64,000 nt of DNA from Sphingomonas sp. SORGH_AS_0950 (GCF_030818415.1 NZ_JAUTAE010000001.1:1901001-1965000); one strand, 5' to 3'. Shown: positions 51,970-60,996, counted from the first letter of the stretch. The notes: generated by a model from the sequence alone, not told the origin. Numbers and translations are program-made.

Positions 51970-52539
51970 TCAGTCCGCGCGCTGCAATTCGGTCGCGGCG
52001 AGATGTTCGCCGATGAACCAGACCTGCGGCTCGCCGGTGCGGATGATGTCGCTGACCAGCAGGTCGTTGGTGCCGTCGTCGCCCGATTCATCGGCGGTCT
52101 TGGCGCCTTCATGCGCCTGTTCCAGAACGATCTTGTGCGCCTCGAGCAGCCGCGCGAGCATGGTCGGCACATCCTCGCGGCCACGCGGCGGGCGCGGGAT
52201 CTTGGTCATCTCGGCCACGTCGTGCGGCGTCGCGATGCTGATGCCGCCCAGCGCCTGGATACGTTCGGCCACCATATCGACCAGTTCGGCCTGCTTCTCA
52301 TAATGGGTGTCGAGCAGCAGATGCAGTTGATAGAAGGTCGCACCCGACATCTGCCAATGATGCTTCTTGTACAGGTCGCGCAGCATGATCGTGTCGGCCA
52401 GCACCTGGTTCAGGATCGACACGCTTTGCTTGCGGGCGTTTTCGGACAGGCCGAGCGGCAGGTCTTTCAGCGTACCGAACGGCTGGATTTCGCGATAGTC
52501 GATCTTGTACTGCGGCTGCGCCTGGTCGGTATCGGTCAC
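51970..52539 (-). CDS. dps: Dps-family DNA-protection ferritin
   Basis: 189 residues from GTG 52537-52539 with GGAG about seven bases upstream. KKHHWQMSGATFYQLHLLLDTHYEKQAELVDMVAERIQALG contains the intersubunit ferroxidase His and Asp positions of Dps. It stores iron using peroxide as oxidant and covers DNA in starvation. The C-terminal extension (about 160-189) is longer than the E. coli form. Linked to the Rieske/FAD gene. Confidence 0.93.
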   Translation of the reverse strand: MTDTDQAQPQYKIDYREIQPFGTLKDLPLGLSENARKQSVSILNQVLADTIMLRDLYKKHHWQMSGATFYQLHLLLDTHYEKQAELVDMVAERIQALGGISIATPHDVAEMTKIPRPPRGREDVPTMLARLLEAHKIVLEQAHEGAKTADESGDDGTNDLLVSDIIRTGEPQVWFIGEHLAATELQRAD

Positions 52540-52573
52540 GATGTCACTCCACTCTGCAATGATCTTCGTTCCG

Positions 52574-52599
52574 AAGCGCTTGTTCCCGCGCAGGGTTCC
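52574..52599 (-). promoter_or_regulatory. Candidate sigma-EcfG (general stress) promoter of dps
   Basis: On the minus strand GGAAC (52595-52599) is followed after 16 bases by CGCTT (52574-52578), one mismatch from the alphaproteobacterial GSR pattern GGAAC-N16/17-CGTT, 35 bases before the dps GTG. Dps is a common member of this regulon. Two more GGAAC occur nearby without a fitting -10. Confidence 0.35.
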
Positions 52600-52734
52600 A
52601 TGAAATTATCGACAAGGCCGCAGGAACAAAAAGCGCGGCGATCATGATCCAAATTAATTTCGATACGGTGGGTTTGGGGGGGAACGCTCCGGCTTTTGCG
52701 ACGTCCAGCATGGGATTTATCCGGGCGAGACCGC

Positions 52735-54099
52735 ATGACCCAACCCATATTGGTTTTTCTTCACGCACTCGGCGCCAGCAGCGGGGAATGGGATCTGGTG
52801 TGCCGCCAGCTCGGCCATCTGCCCAGCCTCGCGCTCGACCTGCCGGGATTCGGTGCGCGGAGCGACGAAGGCTATGCCGATGTCACCGCGATGGCGGACG
52901 ATCTGGCCGACACGATACGCCGCAACCGGCTGACCGCGTGTATCCTGGTCGGGCACAGCATGGGCGGCAAGATCGCCACCCTGGTCGCCGCGCGCGCCCA
53001 GGCGGGCGAGCAGGGGCTGGCCGGTGTCGTCGGGGTCGTGCTGGTCGCCGCCTCCCCGCCCGCCCCCGAGCCGATGGACGATGACCGTCGCGCGCAGATG
53101 ATCGGCTGGGTGTCGGACGGCCCGGTCGGACAGGCCGATGCCGAGACCTTTGTCGACGCCAACACCGCCCGGCCGCTGCCCCCGCCGCTGCGCGAACGGG
53201 CGATCGCCGATGTCCGTCGGTCGAGCCGCGAGGCATGGCTGGGCTGGCTGGAGCGCGGCAGCCTTGAGGATTGGAGCCGACAGGCAGGCTCCATCACCAT
53301 CCCGGCGCTGATCGTGGCGGGCGCGGAGGATGGCGATCTGGGCGAGGATGCGCAGGCCCGGCTGAACCGGCCGCATTATCGCCATGCCGAGATGCGCGTG
53401 GTCGAGGGTGCCGCGCACCTGATCCCCTATGAACAGCCCGACGCGCTGGCCGCGCTGATCGCCGATCACGCCGCCTCGCTCGCCGGGTCGATCCTTCCCG
53501 CCGGGTTCGTCCATATCCTGGGCTCCGACCGCGTCAGCCGCCGGACCCGCGCCGCGATGCTGGAGCGGACGCGGCCGGTATCCGATGACCAATGCGGCTG
53601 GTCGGAGGCGCAGCTGGCCATGGTCGCGGCGCTGATCGCGCATGTCCTGCCCGACCGGGGGGCCGATCGCGACCTCGCCCGCCATGTCGGTGCGGCGGTT
53701 CATGGCCCCGGCGATGGCTGGCGCTTCGCCGACCTGCCGCCGGATCGGGTGGCATGGGCGCAGGGACTGGCGACGCTCGACGCGCTGACCGGCGGGTTCG
53801 TCACGCTGGACCACGCGGCGCAGGCCGAATGGCTGAAGCGGATCGACGCCGGGCGCATGGACGACCATGGCGATAGGACATCCGGCCCCGACCGGCTCAC
53901 CCCCGACCAGATGGCCCTGTGGTTCCAGGACGTCCGCGCGGAGATCGTGCGGCAATGGATGGCCTCGCCCGCCGCGATGGCCGCCATCGGCTATGACGGC
54001 TTCGCGGTCGGCGGCGATGGCCCCCGCAAACAGGGCTATGCCCGCACCGCCGCCAACGATGCCGAACGCTGGCAGCACGCCACGGAGACGACCGCATGA
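52735..54099 (+). CDS. Alpha/beta hydrolase fused to a gluconate-dehydrogenase subunit-3-like domain
   Basis: 454 residues, two parts. Residues 1-250 are an alpha/beta hydrolase with nucleophile Ser75 in GHSMGG, Asp in AGAEDGDLGED and His in GAAHLIPYEQP. Residues about 290-450 resemble the gluconate 2-dehydrogenase subunit 3 family (MVAALIAHVLPDRGADRD, GGFVTLDHAAQAEWLKRID, WFQDVRAEIVRQWMASPAAMAAIGYDG). No export signal is seen at the N-terminus, unlike the usual Tat-exported subunit 3. The stop overlaps the GMC oxidoreductase start, so the two probably work as a dehydrogenase pair. Confidence 0.8.
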   Translation: MTQPILVFLHALGASSGEWDLVCRQLGHLPSLALDLPGFGARSDEGYADVTAMADDLADTIRRNRLTACILVGHSMGGKIATLVAARAQAGEQGLAGVVGVVLVAASPPAPEPMDDDRRAQMIGWVSDGPVGQADAETFVDANTARPLPPPLRERAIADVRRSSREAWLGWLERGSLEDWSRQAGSITIPALIVAGAEDGDLGEDAQARLNRPHYRHAEMRVVEGAAHLIPYEQPDALAALIADHAASLAGSILPAGFVHILGSDRVSRRTRAAMLERTRPVSDDQCGWSEAQLAMVAALIAHVLPDRGADRDLARHVGAAVHGPGDGWRFADLPPDRVAWAQGLATLDALTGGFVTLDHAAQAEWLKRIDAGRMDDHGDRTSGPDRLTPDQMALWFQDVRAEIVRQWMASPAAMAAIGYDGFAVGGDGPRKQGYARTAANDAERWQHATETTA

Positions 54100-55643
54100 G
54101 CCGCCCCCCTTACGCCGAGCATGACATGGTCGACGCGGTGGTCATCGGCACCGGCGCGGGCGGCGCGCCGCTGGCCGCCCGCCTCGCCAAGGCGGGCCTG
54201 TCGGTCGTCGCGCTGGAGGCGGGCCGCGCCTTTCGCCCCGACGAGCATGTCGCCGACGAGGTGGCCGCCAATATCTATTGGATGGAGGAGCGGCTGAGCG
54301 GCGGCGCCGACCCCACCGCCTTCGGCTCGAACAATTCGGGCATGGGGGTGGGCGGATCGACGCTGCACTGGGGCGCCTTCTGCCCCCGGCCCGATCCCCG
54401 CGACCTGCAACTCCGCACGATGACCGGGCAAGGCGCGGACTGGCCCGTCCCCCATGCCGAGCTGATCGCCTATATCGAGGAGGTGGAGGCGTTCACCGGC
54501 GTGTCCGGCCCGGCGCATTATCCGTGGGACGACAGCCGCCGCTATGCCTATCCGCCGGTGGCGCGCAACGCGTCGGCCGACGCCATGGCGCGGGGCTGCG
54601 CGGCGCTGGGCATCACCGCGACCGACGCGCCCGCCGCGCTGGTGTCGCGCGACCGGGACCAGCCCTATTGGGGGCAGCGCCAGGCCTGCGTGAATTGCGG
54701 CACCTGCCACCAGGGATGCCGCAACGCGTCCAAGACCAGCATGGACACCAGCTATCTTCCCTATGCCGTCGCGCATGGCGCCGAGATCCGCGCCGGATGC
54801 CGCGTATTGACCTTCGACCGCGACCATCAGGGGCGGATCGACGCCGTGGTCTATCGCCAGGACGGTGAGGACCGCCGCCAGCGCTGCCGCGCGGTGTTCC
54901 TGTGCGCGGGCGGGGTGGAGACGCCGCGCCTGCTCCTGAATCTCGGCCTCGCCAATTCCAGCGGACAGGTCGGGCGCAACTTCATGGCGCATGTCGCCAC
55001 CCAGGTCTGGGGCCGGTTCGACGCCGAGATGCGGATGAATCGCGGCTATCCCTCCTCGATCATCACCGAGGACATGATGCGCCCCCGCGATGCGGATTTC
55101 GCGGGCGGCTATCTGATCCAGAGCCTGGGCGTGCTGCCCGTCAATCTGGCCACCGGTCTGGCGCGGGGCGCGGGCATGTGGGGGGACCGGCTCCAGGACA
55201 CGCTGCGTCACTATAACCGGATGGCGGGGATCGGCATCAATGGCGACTGCCTGCCCCATCCCGACAACCGCCTGACCCTGTCGGACGAAACCGACGCCTT
55301 CGGACAGCGCAAGGCACGGATCGACTTCACCTATCAGGCGAACGAGCGCGCCATCGACGCGCATTCGCGGCGCACCATGACCGCCATCTGGGACGCCGCG
55401 GGCGCCAGCGACATCTTCGCGATCGACCGCTCGGCCCACACCATCGGCACCTGCCGCATGGGTGACGATGGCGACGAGGCGGTGGTCGATGCCGATGGCC
55501 GCAGCTTCGACATCCCCAACCTGCTGATCTGCGACAATTCGATCTTTCCCAGCGCGCTGGCCGCCAACCCCGCGCTGACCATCATGGCGCTGTCGCTGCG
55601 CACCGCCGACCGGTTCCTGGCATCGTCGCGGGGGCAGGCGTGA
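54096..55643 (+). CDS. GMC-family FAD oxidoreductase (sugar/gluconate dehydrogenase-like large subunit)
   Basis: 515 residues. FAD motif VIGTGAGGAPLAARLAKAG near 14-32; Cys-rich insert CVNCGTCHQGC at about 198-208, as in the gluconate 2-dehydrogenase large subunit subgroup; active-site His448 in AHTIGTCRMG and a conserved ALAANPALTIMAL near the end. It oxidises a sugar or sugar acid and passes electrons on, but no cytochrome subunit is encoded nearby. ATG 54096 overlaps the hydrolase-subunit-3 stop. Confidence 0.88.
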   Translation: MSRPPYAEHDMVDAVVIGTGAGGAPLAARLAKAGLSVVALEAGRAFRPDEHVADEVAANIYWMEERLSGGADPTAFGSNNSGMGVGGSTLHWGAFCPRPDPRDLQLRTMTGQGADWPVPHAELIAYIEEVEAFTGVSGPAHYPWDDSRRYAYPPVARNASADAMARGCAALGITATDAPAALVSRDRDQPYWGQRQACVNCGTCHQGCRNASKTSMDTSYLPYAVAHGAEIRAGCRVLTFDRDHQGRIDAVVYRQDGEDRRQRCRAVFLCAGGVETPRLLLNLGLANSSGQVGRNFMAHVATQVWGRFDAEMRMNRGYPSSIITEDMMRPRDADFAGGYLIQSLGVLPVNLATGLARGAGMWGDRLQDTLRHYNRMAGIGINGDCLPHPDNRLTLSDETDAFGQRKARIDFTYQANERAIDAHSRRTMTAIWDAAGASDIFAIDRSAHTIGTCRMGDDGDEAVVDADGRSFDIPNLLICDNSIFPSALAANPALTIMALSLRTADRFLASSRGQA

Positions 55644-55760
55644 CGACGGGCGTGGGGCCCGCCAGCATGTCTTCGCTGTCACATTCGGCGCGGCCCCTTG
55701 ACGGGAGCGGGGCAAGGGGTGCTCCATCGGACAGCAACACTGTCTGAACCCGGAAACACC

Positions 55761-57806
55761 ATGAAACGCCTCGCGCTCTCGCTCGCCCTGCTCGCCTCCA
55801 CCGCTGCCGTCGCCCAGACCGGCACCCTCTCGGGCGTCGACAAGGCGCTGATGGACGGGACGGTCAAGCCCGGCGACAATTTCGACACTTACGCCAATGG
55901 CACCTGGCGCAAGACCGCCCAGATCCCCGCCGACCGCTCCTCGATCGGCGTCGGGCTCGACGTTTCGCTCCGCGCCGAGGCGCGCAATGCCGCGATCATC
56001 AAGGGGGCCGCGGCCGCCCGTGGCGCACCGGGCAGCGACGAGCAGCGGATCGCCGATTATTATGCCGCCTATACCGATACCGCCGGGATCGAGGCGCGCG
56101 GGCTGAAGCCGATCCAGCCCGGCCTGGCCGCGATCGCCGCGATCCGCGACAAACATGACCTGTCACGCGCGATCGGCGCCGCGATGCGCGCCGACACCGA
56201 TCCGTTCAACAACAACAATTACGCCAGCACCAACGACCTGTTCGGCCTGTTCGTCAGCCAGGACCTCAACCACCCGACCCGCAACATCCCCTATCTCATG
56301 CAGGGCGGGCTCGGCCTGCCCGACCGCGACTATTACCTGTCCGACAAGCCCGAGATGGCGGAGATTCGCACCGCCTATCGCGCCTATCTGGGCCATTTGC
56401 TGCAACTGGCCGGGCTGTCCGATCCGCAAGCCCGTGCCGACCGAATCTTCGCCCTCGAACAGAAGATCGCGGCGGCCCAGGCCGACATCATCGCCAGCCA
56501 GGATGCGCACAAGGGCGACAATCCCTGGACCCGCGCCGACTTCGCCACTCGCGCGCCAGGCCTCGACTGGGCCGCATTCTGGACGGCGGCTGGCGTGCCC
56601 GCGAGCCAGCGCGACTTCATCGCCTGGCAACCCGGCGCGATCACCAAGCTGTCCGCGCTCGTCGCCAGCGAGCCGCTGCAAAGCTGGCGGGACTGGCTCG
56701 CCTTCCATATGATCAACCAGGTCACCGGCTCGCTGCCCAAGGCGATCGACGACGCGTCCTTCGGCTTTTACGGCCGCACGCTGACCGGCACGCCCGCACA
56801 GCAACCGCGCGAAAAGCGCGGCATCGCGGCGGTCAATGGCGCGCTCGGCGAGGCGGTGGGCAAAATCTATGCCCGCCGCTACTTCCCGGCCTCGTCCAAG
56901 GTCGAGATCCAGCATATGGTGACGAACATCGTCGCCGCCTTCGACCGCCGCATTGCCGCGCTCGACTGGATGGCGCCCGCCACCAAGGCCGAGGCAAGGG
57001 CCAAGCTGGCGGTGCTCAAGGTCGGTGTCGGCTATCCCGACCATTGGTGGAACTACCCGACCTTCGCGGTGCGCGCCGACGATCCGGTCGGCAATGCGCA
57101 ACGGGCGCGGCTGTCGCTCTATCGCTATCACCTCGCCAAGCTCGGCAAGCCGGTCGATCGCGGCGAATGGTGGATGACGCCGCAGACGGTCAATGCGGTC
57201 AACCTACCGCTTCAGAATGCGCTGAACTTCCCGGCCGCGATCCTGGAGAGCCCCTATTTCGATCCCCGGTTCGACGCGGCGGCCAATTATGGCGCGATCG
57301 GATCGGTGATCGGGCATGAGATCAGCCACAGCTTCGACAATCTGGGCGCCGATTTCGACTCGACCGGGCGGCTGCACAATTGGTGGACGCCTTCCGACCT
57401 CAAGCGGTTCGAGGGCGCGGGCCAGGCGCTGGTCGCCCAATACAATGCCTATGAGGCCTTGCCCGGGCTCCACCTCAACGGCGAGCAGGAACTGGGCGAG
57501 AATATCGCCGATGTCGCCGGACTCACCGCCTCCTACGAAGCCTATCGCGCCTCGCTCGGGGGCAAGCCCGCCCCGGTGATCGACGGGCTGACCGGCGACC
57601 AGCGATTCTTCCTGGCCTTTGCGCAGAGCTGGCGGACCAAGGTGCGCGACAAGGCGCTGCGCGCCCGGATCGCGACCGACGTCCATGCCCCCGCGCCGTG
57701 GCGGGTCCTGACGGTCCGCAATCTCGATGCCTGGTATGCGCCCTTTGACGTCCAGTCGGGGCAGGCGCTTTATCTAACGCCCGAAAAGCGGGTCCATATC
57801 TGGTAA
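55761..57806 (+). CDS. M13-family zinc metallopeptidase (PepO/neprilysin-like)
   Basis: 681 residues with a signal peptide (MKRLALSLALLASTAAVAQ), so periplasmic or secreted. Zinc site His519-Glu-Ile-Ser-His523 (GHEISHSF), third ligand Glu580 in GENIAD, and the substrate-binding NAVNLPLQNALNFPAAIL. It cleaves short peptides. ATG 55761 follows the leader region; a longer frame begins at 55698 but lacks homology. It is 117 bases after the GMC gene. Confidence 0.95.
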   Translation: MKRLALSLALLASTAAVAQTGTLSGVDKALMDGTVKPGDNFDTYANGTWRKTAQIPADRSSIGVGLDVSLRAEARNAAIIKGAAAARGAPGSDEQRIADYYAAYTDTAGIEARGLKPIQPGLAAIAAIRDKHDLSRAIGAAMRADTDPFNNNNYASTNDLFGLFVSQDLNHPTRNIPYLMQGGLGLPDRDYYLSDKPEMAEIRTAYRAYLGHLLQLAGLSDPQARADRIFALEQKIAAAQADIIASQDAHKGDNPWTRADFATRAPGLDWAAFWTAAGVPASQRDFIAWQPGAITKLSALVASEPLQSWRDWLAFHMINQVTGSLPKAIDDASFGFYGRTLTGTPAQQPREKRGIAAVNGALGEAVGKIYARRYFPASSKVEIQHMVTNIVAAFDRRIAALDWMAPATKAEARAKLAVLKVGVGYPDHWWNYPTFAVRADDPVGNAQRARLSLYRYHLAKLGKPVDRGEWWMTPQTVNAVNLPLQNALNFPAAILESPYFDPRFDAAANYGAIGSVIGHEISHSFDNLGADFDSTGRLHNWWTPSDLKRFEGAGQALVAQYNAYEALPGLHLNGEQELGENIADVAGLTASYEAYRASLGGKPAPVIDGLTGDQRFFLAFAQSWRTKVRDKALRARIATDVHAPAPWRVLTVRNLDAWYAPFDVQSGQALYLTPEKRVHIW

Positions 57807-57816
57807 ATGGCGACAC

Positions 57817-57856
57817 GCCCCCATGCGCCTTCCGCATCGCAGGCGCATGGGGGCGC
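57817..57856 (+). terminator. Strong hairpin after the M13 peptidase gene
   Basis: CGCCCCCATGCGCC and its exact inverted copy GGCGCATGGGGGCG, a 14-pair stem with a 12-base loop, 11 bases after the stop. There is no U-tract. Confidence 0.6.
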
Positions 57857-57918
57857 GGCATGGCCCATCACCGATGCCCGGACAGAAACGAGACGGCCAT
57901 CCGGACGTTCTCCCCGCC

Positions 57919-58470
57919 ATGCCACTCGATCCCGAAGAGACCGCGACCATCGTGACCAGCCGCGCCATCCGCGCGGGGCATGAGGAGGATTTCGAGCGAT
58001 GGGCCGCCGAACTGGATCGGCTGGCCCGCGCGGAACCGGGCTTTCGCGCGAGCATCCGGCTGGGCCAGACGGCGGGCTTTCAGCATCTCCTCTTCCGCTT
58101 CGACGATCGTGGCACGGCCGAGGCCTGGCGCAACAGCCCCGCCTTTGTCGCGCATGCGGCCATGGCCGATGACTATTCCACCGCGCTTGACCAGATCGGC
58201 ACCGGCGACGCCGTCCGCTTCGAACTGCCGAGCGACGCCAGCGCCAGCAAGTGGAAGCGTTTCGTGACGACATGGCTGACGGTCTTCCCGGTCCTCCTGA
58301 TCGTCAGCCTGAACGTGCGCATGGTGGTGAAGGAGGCGCCCCTGCCCCTGCAATTGCTCCCCTCGTCCCTGCTGCTCACCGCGACCCTGCAATGGGTGAT
58401 CCTGCCGCGCCTGCAACGACACACCCGTTTCTGGCTGCTTCAGGACGGCTCCGGCCATCTGAGGACCTGA
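57919..58470 (+). CDS. ABM-domain membrane protein
   Basis: 183 residues from ATG 57919 (ATG 57874 would add 15). Residues 1-95 form an antibiotic-biosynthesis-monooxygenase (ferredoxin-like) fold: ATIVTSRAIRAGHEEDFERWAAELDRLARAEPGF and FQHLLFRFDDRGTAEAWRNSPAF. Two membrane segments follow (about 117-135 and 147-167). Such ABM-with-TM proteins are common and uncharacterised. It ends 118 bases before the IS66 insertion. Confidence 0.78.
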   Translation: MPLDPEETATIVTSRAIRAGHEEDFERWAAELDRLARAEPGFRASIRLGQTAGFQHLLFRFDDRGTAEAWRNSPAFVAHAAMADDYSTALDQIGTGDAVRFELPSDASASKWKRFVTTWLTVFPVLLIVSLNVRMVVKEAPLPLQLLPSSLLLTATLQWVILPRLQRHTRFWLLQDGSGHLRT

Positions 58471-58471
58471 T

Positions 58472-58587
58472 AGGGGCTCGGCTTTGCCGCTTACGCAACG
58501 GTGCGCGTCTTATCGAGAGCGTGACGATCTATCCGGATGAACCGGAAGGTCCCGCAGCGGAGGTGGTGGCCAGCGTGGCGTCGGTCG
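58472..58587 (+). pseudogene. Possible serine-recombinase C-terminal remnant cut by IS66
   Basis: The frame reading RNGARLIESVTIYPDEPEGP resembles the conserved end of large serine recombinases ('LIERIVI-PDE-GPGAEV'). No start or catalytic domain is seen, and the frame is interrupted at the IS left end. It may also be chance similarity. Confidence 0.3.
58580..58587. repeat. 8-bp target site duplication, left copy
   Basis: GTCGGTCG immediately outside the IS left end, identical to 61170-61177. IS66-family elements make 8-bp duplications. Confidence 0.9.
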
Positions 58588-58721
58588 GTAAGCGTGGTCA
58601 GCAGGCCGCCTTGCGGTAGCGCTGGCGGTCAGGATGCTTGTCGCCTTTGACGAGGGCGCGGGCGGTGCGGGAAGTTTTCGGTTCTACGACTGGTCATACG
58701 AGCACTCGTATGACTGGTCGG

Positions 58722-59084
58722 ATGGAGGTGGTCGGCCGTGTGTCGGGTCGACGGCGATGGTCGGACGCGGAGAAGCTGGAGATCCTGGCGGAGGCGTTCC
58801 GGCCGGGGGTGCGGGTTTGCGACGTCATCGCCCGGCGTGAGGTGTCGAGCAGCCTGATCTACACGTGGCGCAAGCAGTTGCGGGAGGGCAAGCTGGCGAG
58901 TGCCGTGCCGTCGTTGCCGGTATTCGCCGAAGTGCAGGTGGCGGAACCGGTCGTGCGGACACCGCAGCCGGCACCATGTCCACCGGGGTTCATCCATATC
59001 GAACTGCCGGGTGGCGTGCGGGTGAGCGTGGATGCTGCCGTGGATGCAGGGGCGCTGGCACGGGTGCTGTCGGTGCTGCGATGA
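58722..59084 (+). CDS. tnpA: IS66 accessory protein TnpA
   Basis: 120 residues from ATG 58722 (ATG 58710 also in frame). RRRWSDAEKLEILAEAFRPGVRVCDVIARREVSSSLIYTWRKQLREGKL is the IS3/IS66 OrfA-type helix-turn-helix. Its stop overlaps the tnpB ATG (59081-59084). Needed with tnpB for IS66 transposition. Confidence 0.9.
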   Translation: MEVVGRVSGRRRWSDAEKLEILAEAFRPGVRVCDVIARREVSSSLIYTWRKQLREGKLASAVPSLPVFAEVQVAEPVVRTPQPAPCPPGFIHIELPGGVRVSVDAAVDAGALARVLSVLR

Positions 59085-59428
59085 GCCCGGTGCCGTTGCC
59101 GACGCGGGTGTTCCTGGCATGCGGCGTGACCGACATGCGCAAGGGGTTCGATGGTTTGGCGGTGCTGGTGCAGCAGGTGCTGGTGCAGAACCCGCATTCC
59201 GGAGCGTTGTTCGCGTTCCGCGGCAAGCGGGGTCATCTGGTCAAGCTGTTGTGGTTCGATGGGCAAGGCCTGTGCCTGTTTTCCAAGCGGCTCGACCGTG
59301 GCCGCTTCGTCTGGCCGGTGACCGCGACCGGCACGGTGGTGCTGACGCCGGCGCAATTGTCGATGCTGCTGGAGGGCATCGACTGGCGTCGGCCCGAGCG
59401 GACGTTTACGCCGACGCTGGCGGGGTGA
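59081..59428 (+). CDS. tnpB: IS66 accessory protein TnpB (Orf2)
   Basis: 115 residues. VFLACGVTDMRKGFDGLAVLVQQVL and LLWFDGQGLCLFSKRLDRGRF are the IS66 Orf2 signature. Intact, with ATGA overlap to tnpA. Confidence 0.94.
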   Translation: MSPVPLPTRVFLACGVTDMRKGFDGLAVLVQQVLVQNPHSGALFAFRGKRGHLVKLLWFDGQGLCLFSKRLDRGRFVWPVTATGTVVLTPAQLSMLLEGIDWRRPERTFTPTLAG

Positions 59429-60222
59429 GAACGGCGGTTTTTCGTCGCTTTTGCTCGCTCGCCGACCTGCAATCTGCTATGAAGACAGCGTGTCGGAAGC
59501 ACCTGTTTCCCCTGCAGATGCCACCGCGCGGATCGCCGCGCTGGAGGCCTTACTCGCCCGGGCCAATGCCGCGCTCGCCGCCTGCGATCTGCTCATCGAT
59601 ACCCTGCGCGGACAGATCGCCCGGCTGCGGCGGATGCAGTTCGGTGCCTCGTCCGAAAAGCTCGGCCGCGAGATCGAGCAGCTCGAACTGGCGCTGGAGG
59701 AACTGGAGACGCAGCGCAACGCGCCTGGGCCTGAGATGGCCGACAGCGGCGTGGCGGTTCGGCCGGTGCCCGTCCGCAGTCTGCCCGCACATCTGCCACG
59801 CGAGGACGTCATCCATGAGCCGGCATCGGGTGCCTGCACCTGCCCGGACTGTGGCGGCGCGTTGCGCCCGCTTGGGCGAGACGCACACGAGATGCTCGAC
59901 ATCGTGCCGGTGCGCTGGCGGGTCGTGCGCAACGTCCGCCCCAAATACAGCTGCCGTTCCTGCGACAAGATCGTCCAGGCTCCCGTCCCGGTCAGGGCCG
60001 TGGCGCGTGGCAAGGCCAGCTTCGCCACGCTGGCGCACGTCGTCGTCTCAAAGTTCGACCACCATTTGCCGCTTTACCGCCAGGCCGAGATGATGGCCGC
60101 GCAAGGGCTCGACATCGACCGCGCGACGCTGGCGGGCTGGACCGGACAGGCCGCGGTGCTCCTCGACCCCATCGTCAGCCGCATCCGCGACGAGGTGCTC
60201 AAGGCCGACAAGATCCATGCCT

Positions 60223-60246
60223 AGCCTGCCCCGGCGAAGGCCGGGG
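60223..60246. repeat. REP palindrome (family A) inside tnpC, copy 1
   Basis: AGCCTGCCCCGGCGAAGGCC followed by GGGG. An exact inverted copy of 60973-60996. The core CCCCGGCGAAGGCCGGGG is the family A REP found at 12.8, 14.0 and 20.8 kb. Confidence 0.9.
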
Positions 60247-60305
60247 ACACGCCCGTGCCGGTGCTCGACCCCGGCCGGGGGAAGACCGCGACCGGGCGGC
60301 TATGG

Positions 60306-60365
60306 GCGGAGCCTGCCAAGAAGGTTCCGGCGATGCGCAGCATCGTTGGAAGGCAGGCGGAGGGG
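60306..60365. repeat. In-frame 60-bp palindromic insert in tnpC
   Basis: Extra 20 codons (AEPAKKVPAMRSIVGRQAEG) between RLW and YAADD of the transposase. Core palindrome CTGCC...TTCC..CGATGC-GCA-GCATCG..GGAA-GGCAG, bounded by direct repeats GCGGAG (60306-60311 and 60357-60362). It differs from family A. Confidence 0.7.
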
Positions 60366-60972
60366 TACGCAGCCGACGACCAGGCGTCCGGCGGCACGGC
60401 GCCGCGCGCGACCTGGTATCGCTTCACGCCCGACCGCACGGCCGCGCACCCGATGGCCCATCTCGCCGGCTTGCGCGGTTTCCTTCAGGCCGATGCCTAT
60501 GCCGGTTATGACGGACTGTATCGTGGTGGCGTGACCGAAGTCGCGTGCTGGGCACATTTCCGGCGCAAGGTCTTCGATCTGCACGAGCGGTCGCCCACGC
60601 CGCTGACCACCAACATTCTCGAGCGGATCGGAGCGATCTATGCCGTCGAGGCCGAGGTGCGCGGCCAGCCGCCCGACATACGGTGTTGTGTCAGGCAGGA
60701 GCGGAGCAAACCGCTGGTCGAGGCCCTGCGCGAGGTGCTCGACGCCGCCCTTCGCCATCTGTCGCCCAGGTCCGACATGGCCAAAGCCATCGCCTACGGC
60801 ACCAAGCGCTGGCAGGCACTGTCGCGCTTCCTGGGTGAGGGTCGTCTGGAAATCGACAACAATATCGCGGAGCGTGCACTGCGCGGTGTTGCCATTGGAC
60901 GCCGCAACTGGCTGTTCGCCGGTTCGCGCGCAGGTCGCGAACGGGCCGCTGCCATCTACACCGTCATCCAGA

Positions 60973-60996
60973 CCCCGGCCTTCGCCGGGGCAGGCT
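60973..60996. repeat. REP palindrome (family A) inside tnpC, copy 2
   Basis: CCCCGGCCTTCGCCGGGGCA followed by GGCT, the exact inverse of 60223-60246. The net insertion is 23 bases between ACC and TGC codons, causing a frameshift. Confidence 0.9.
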
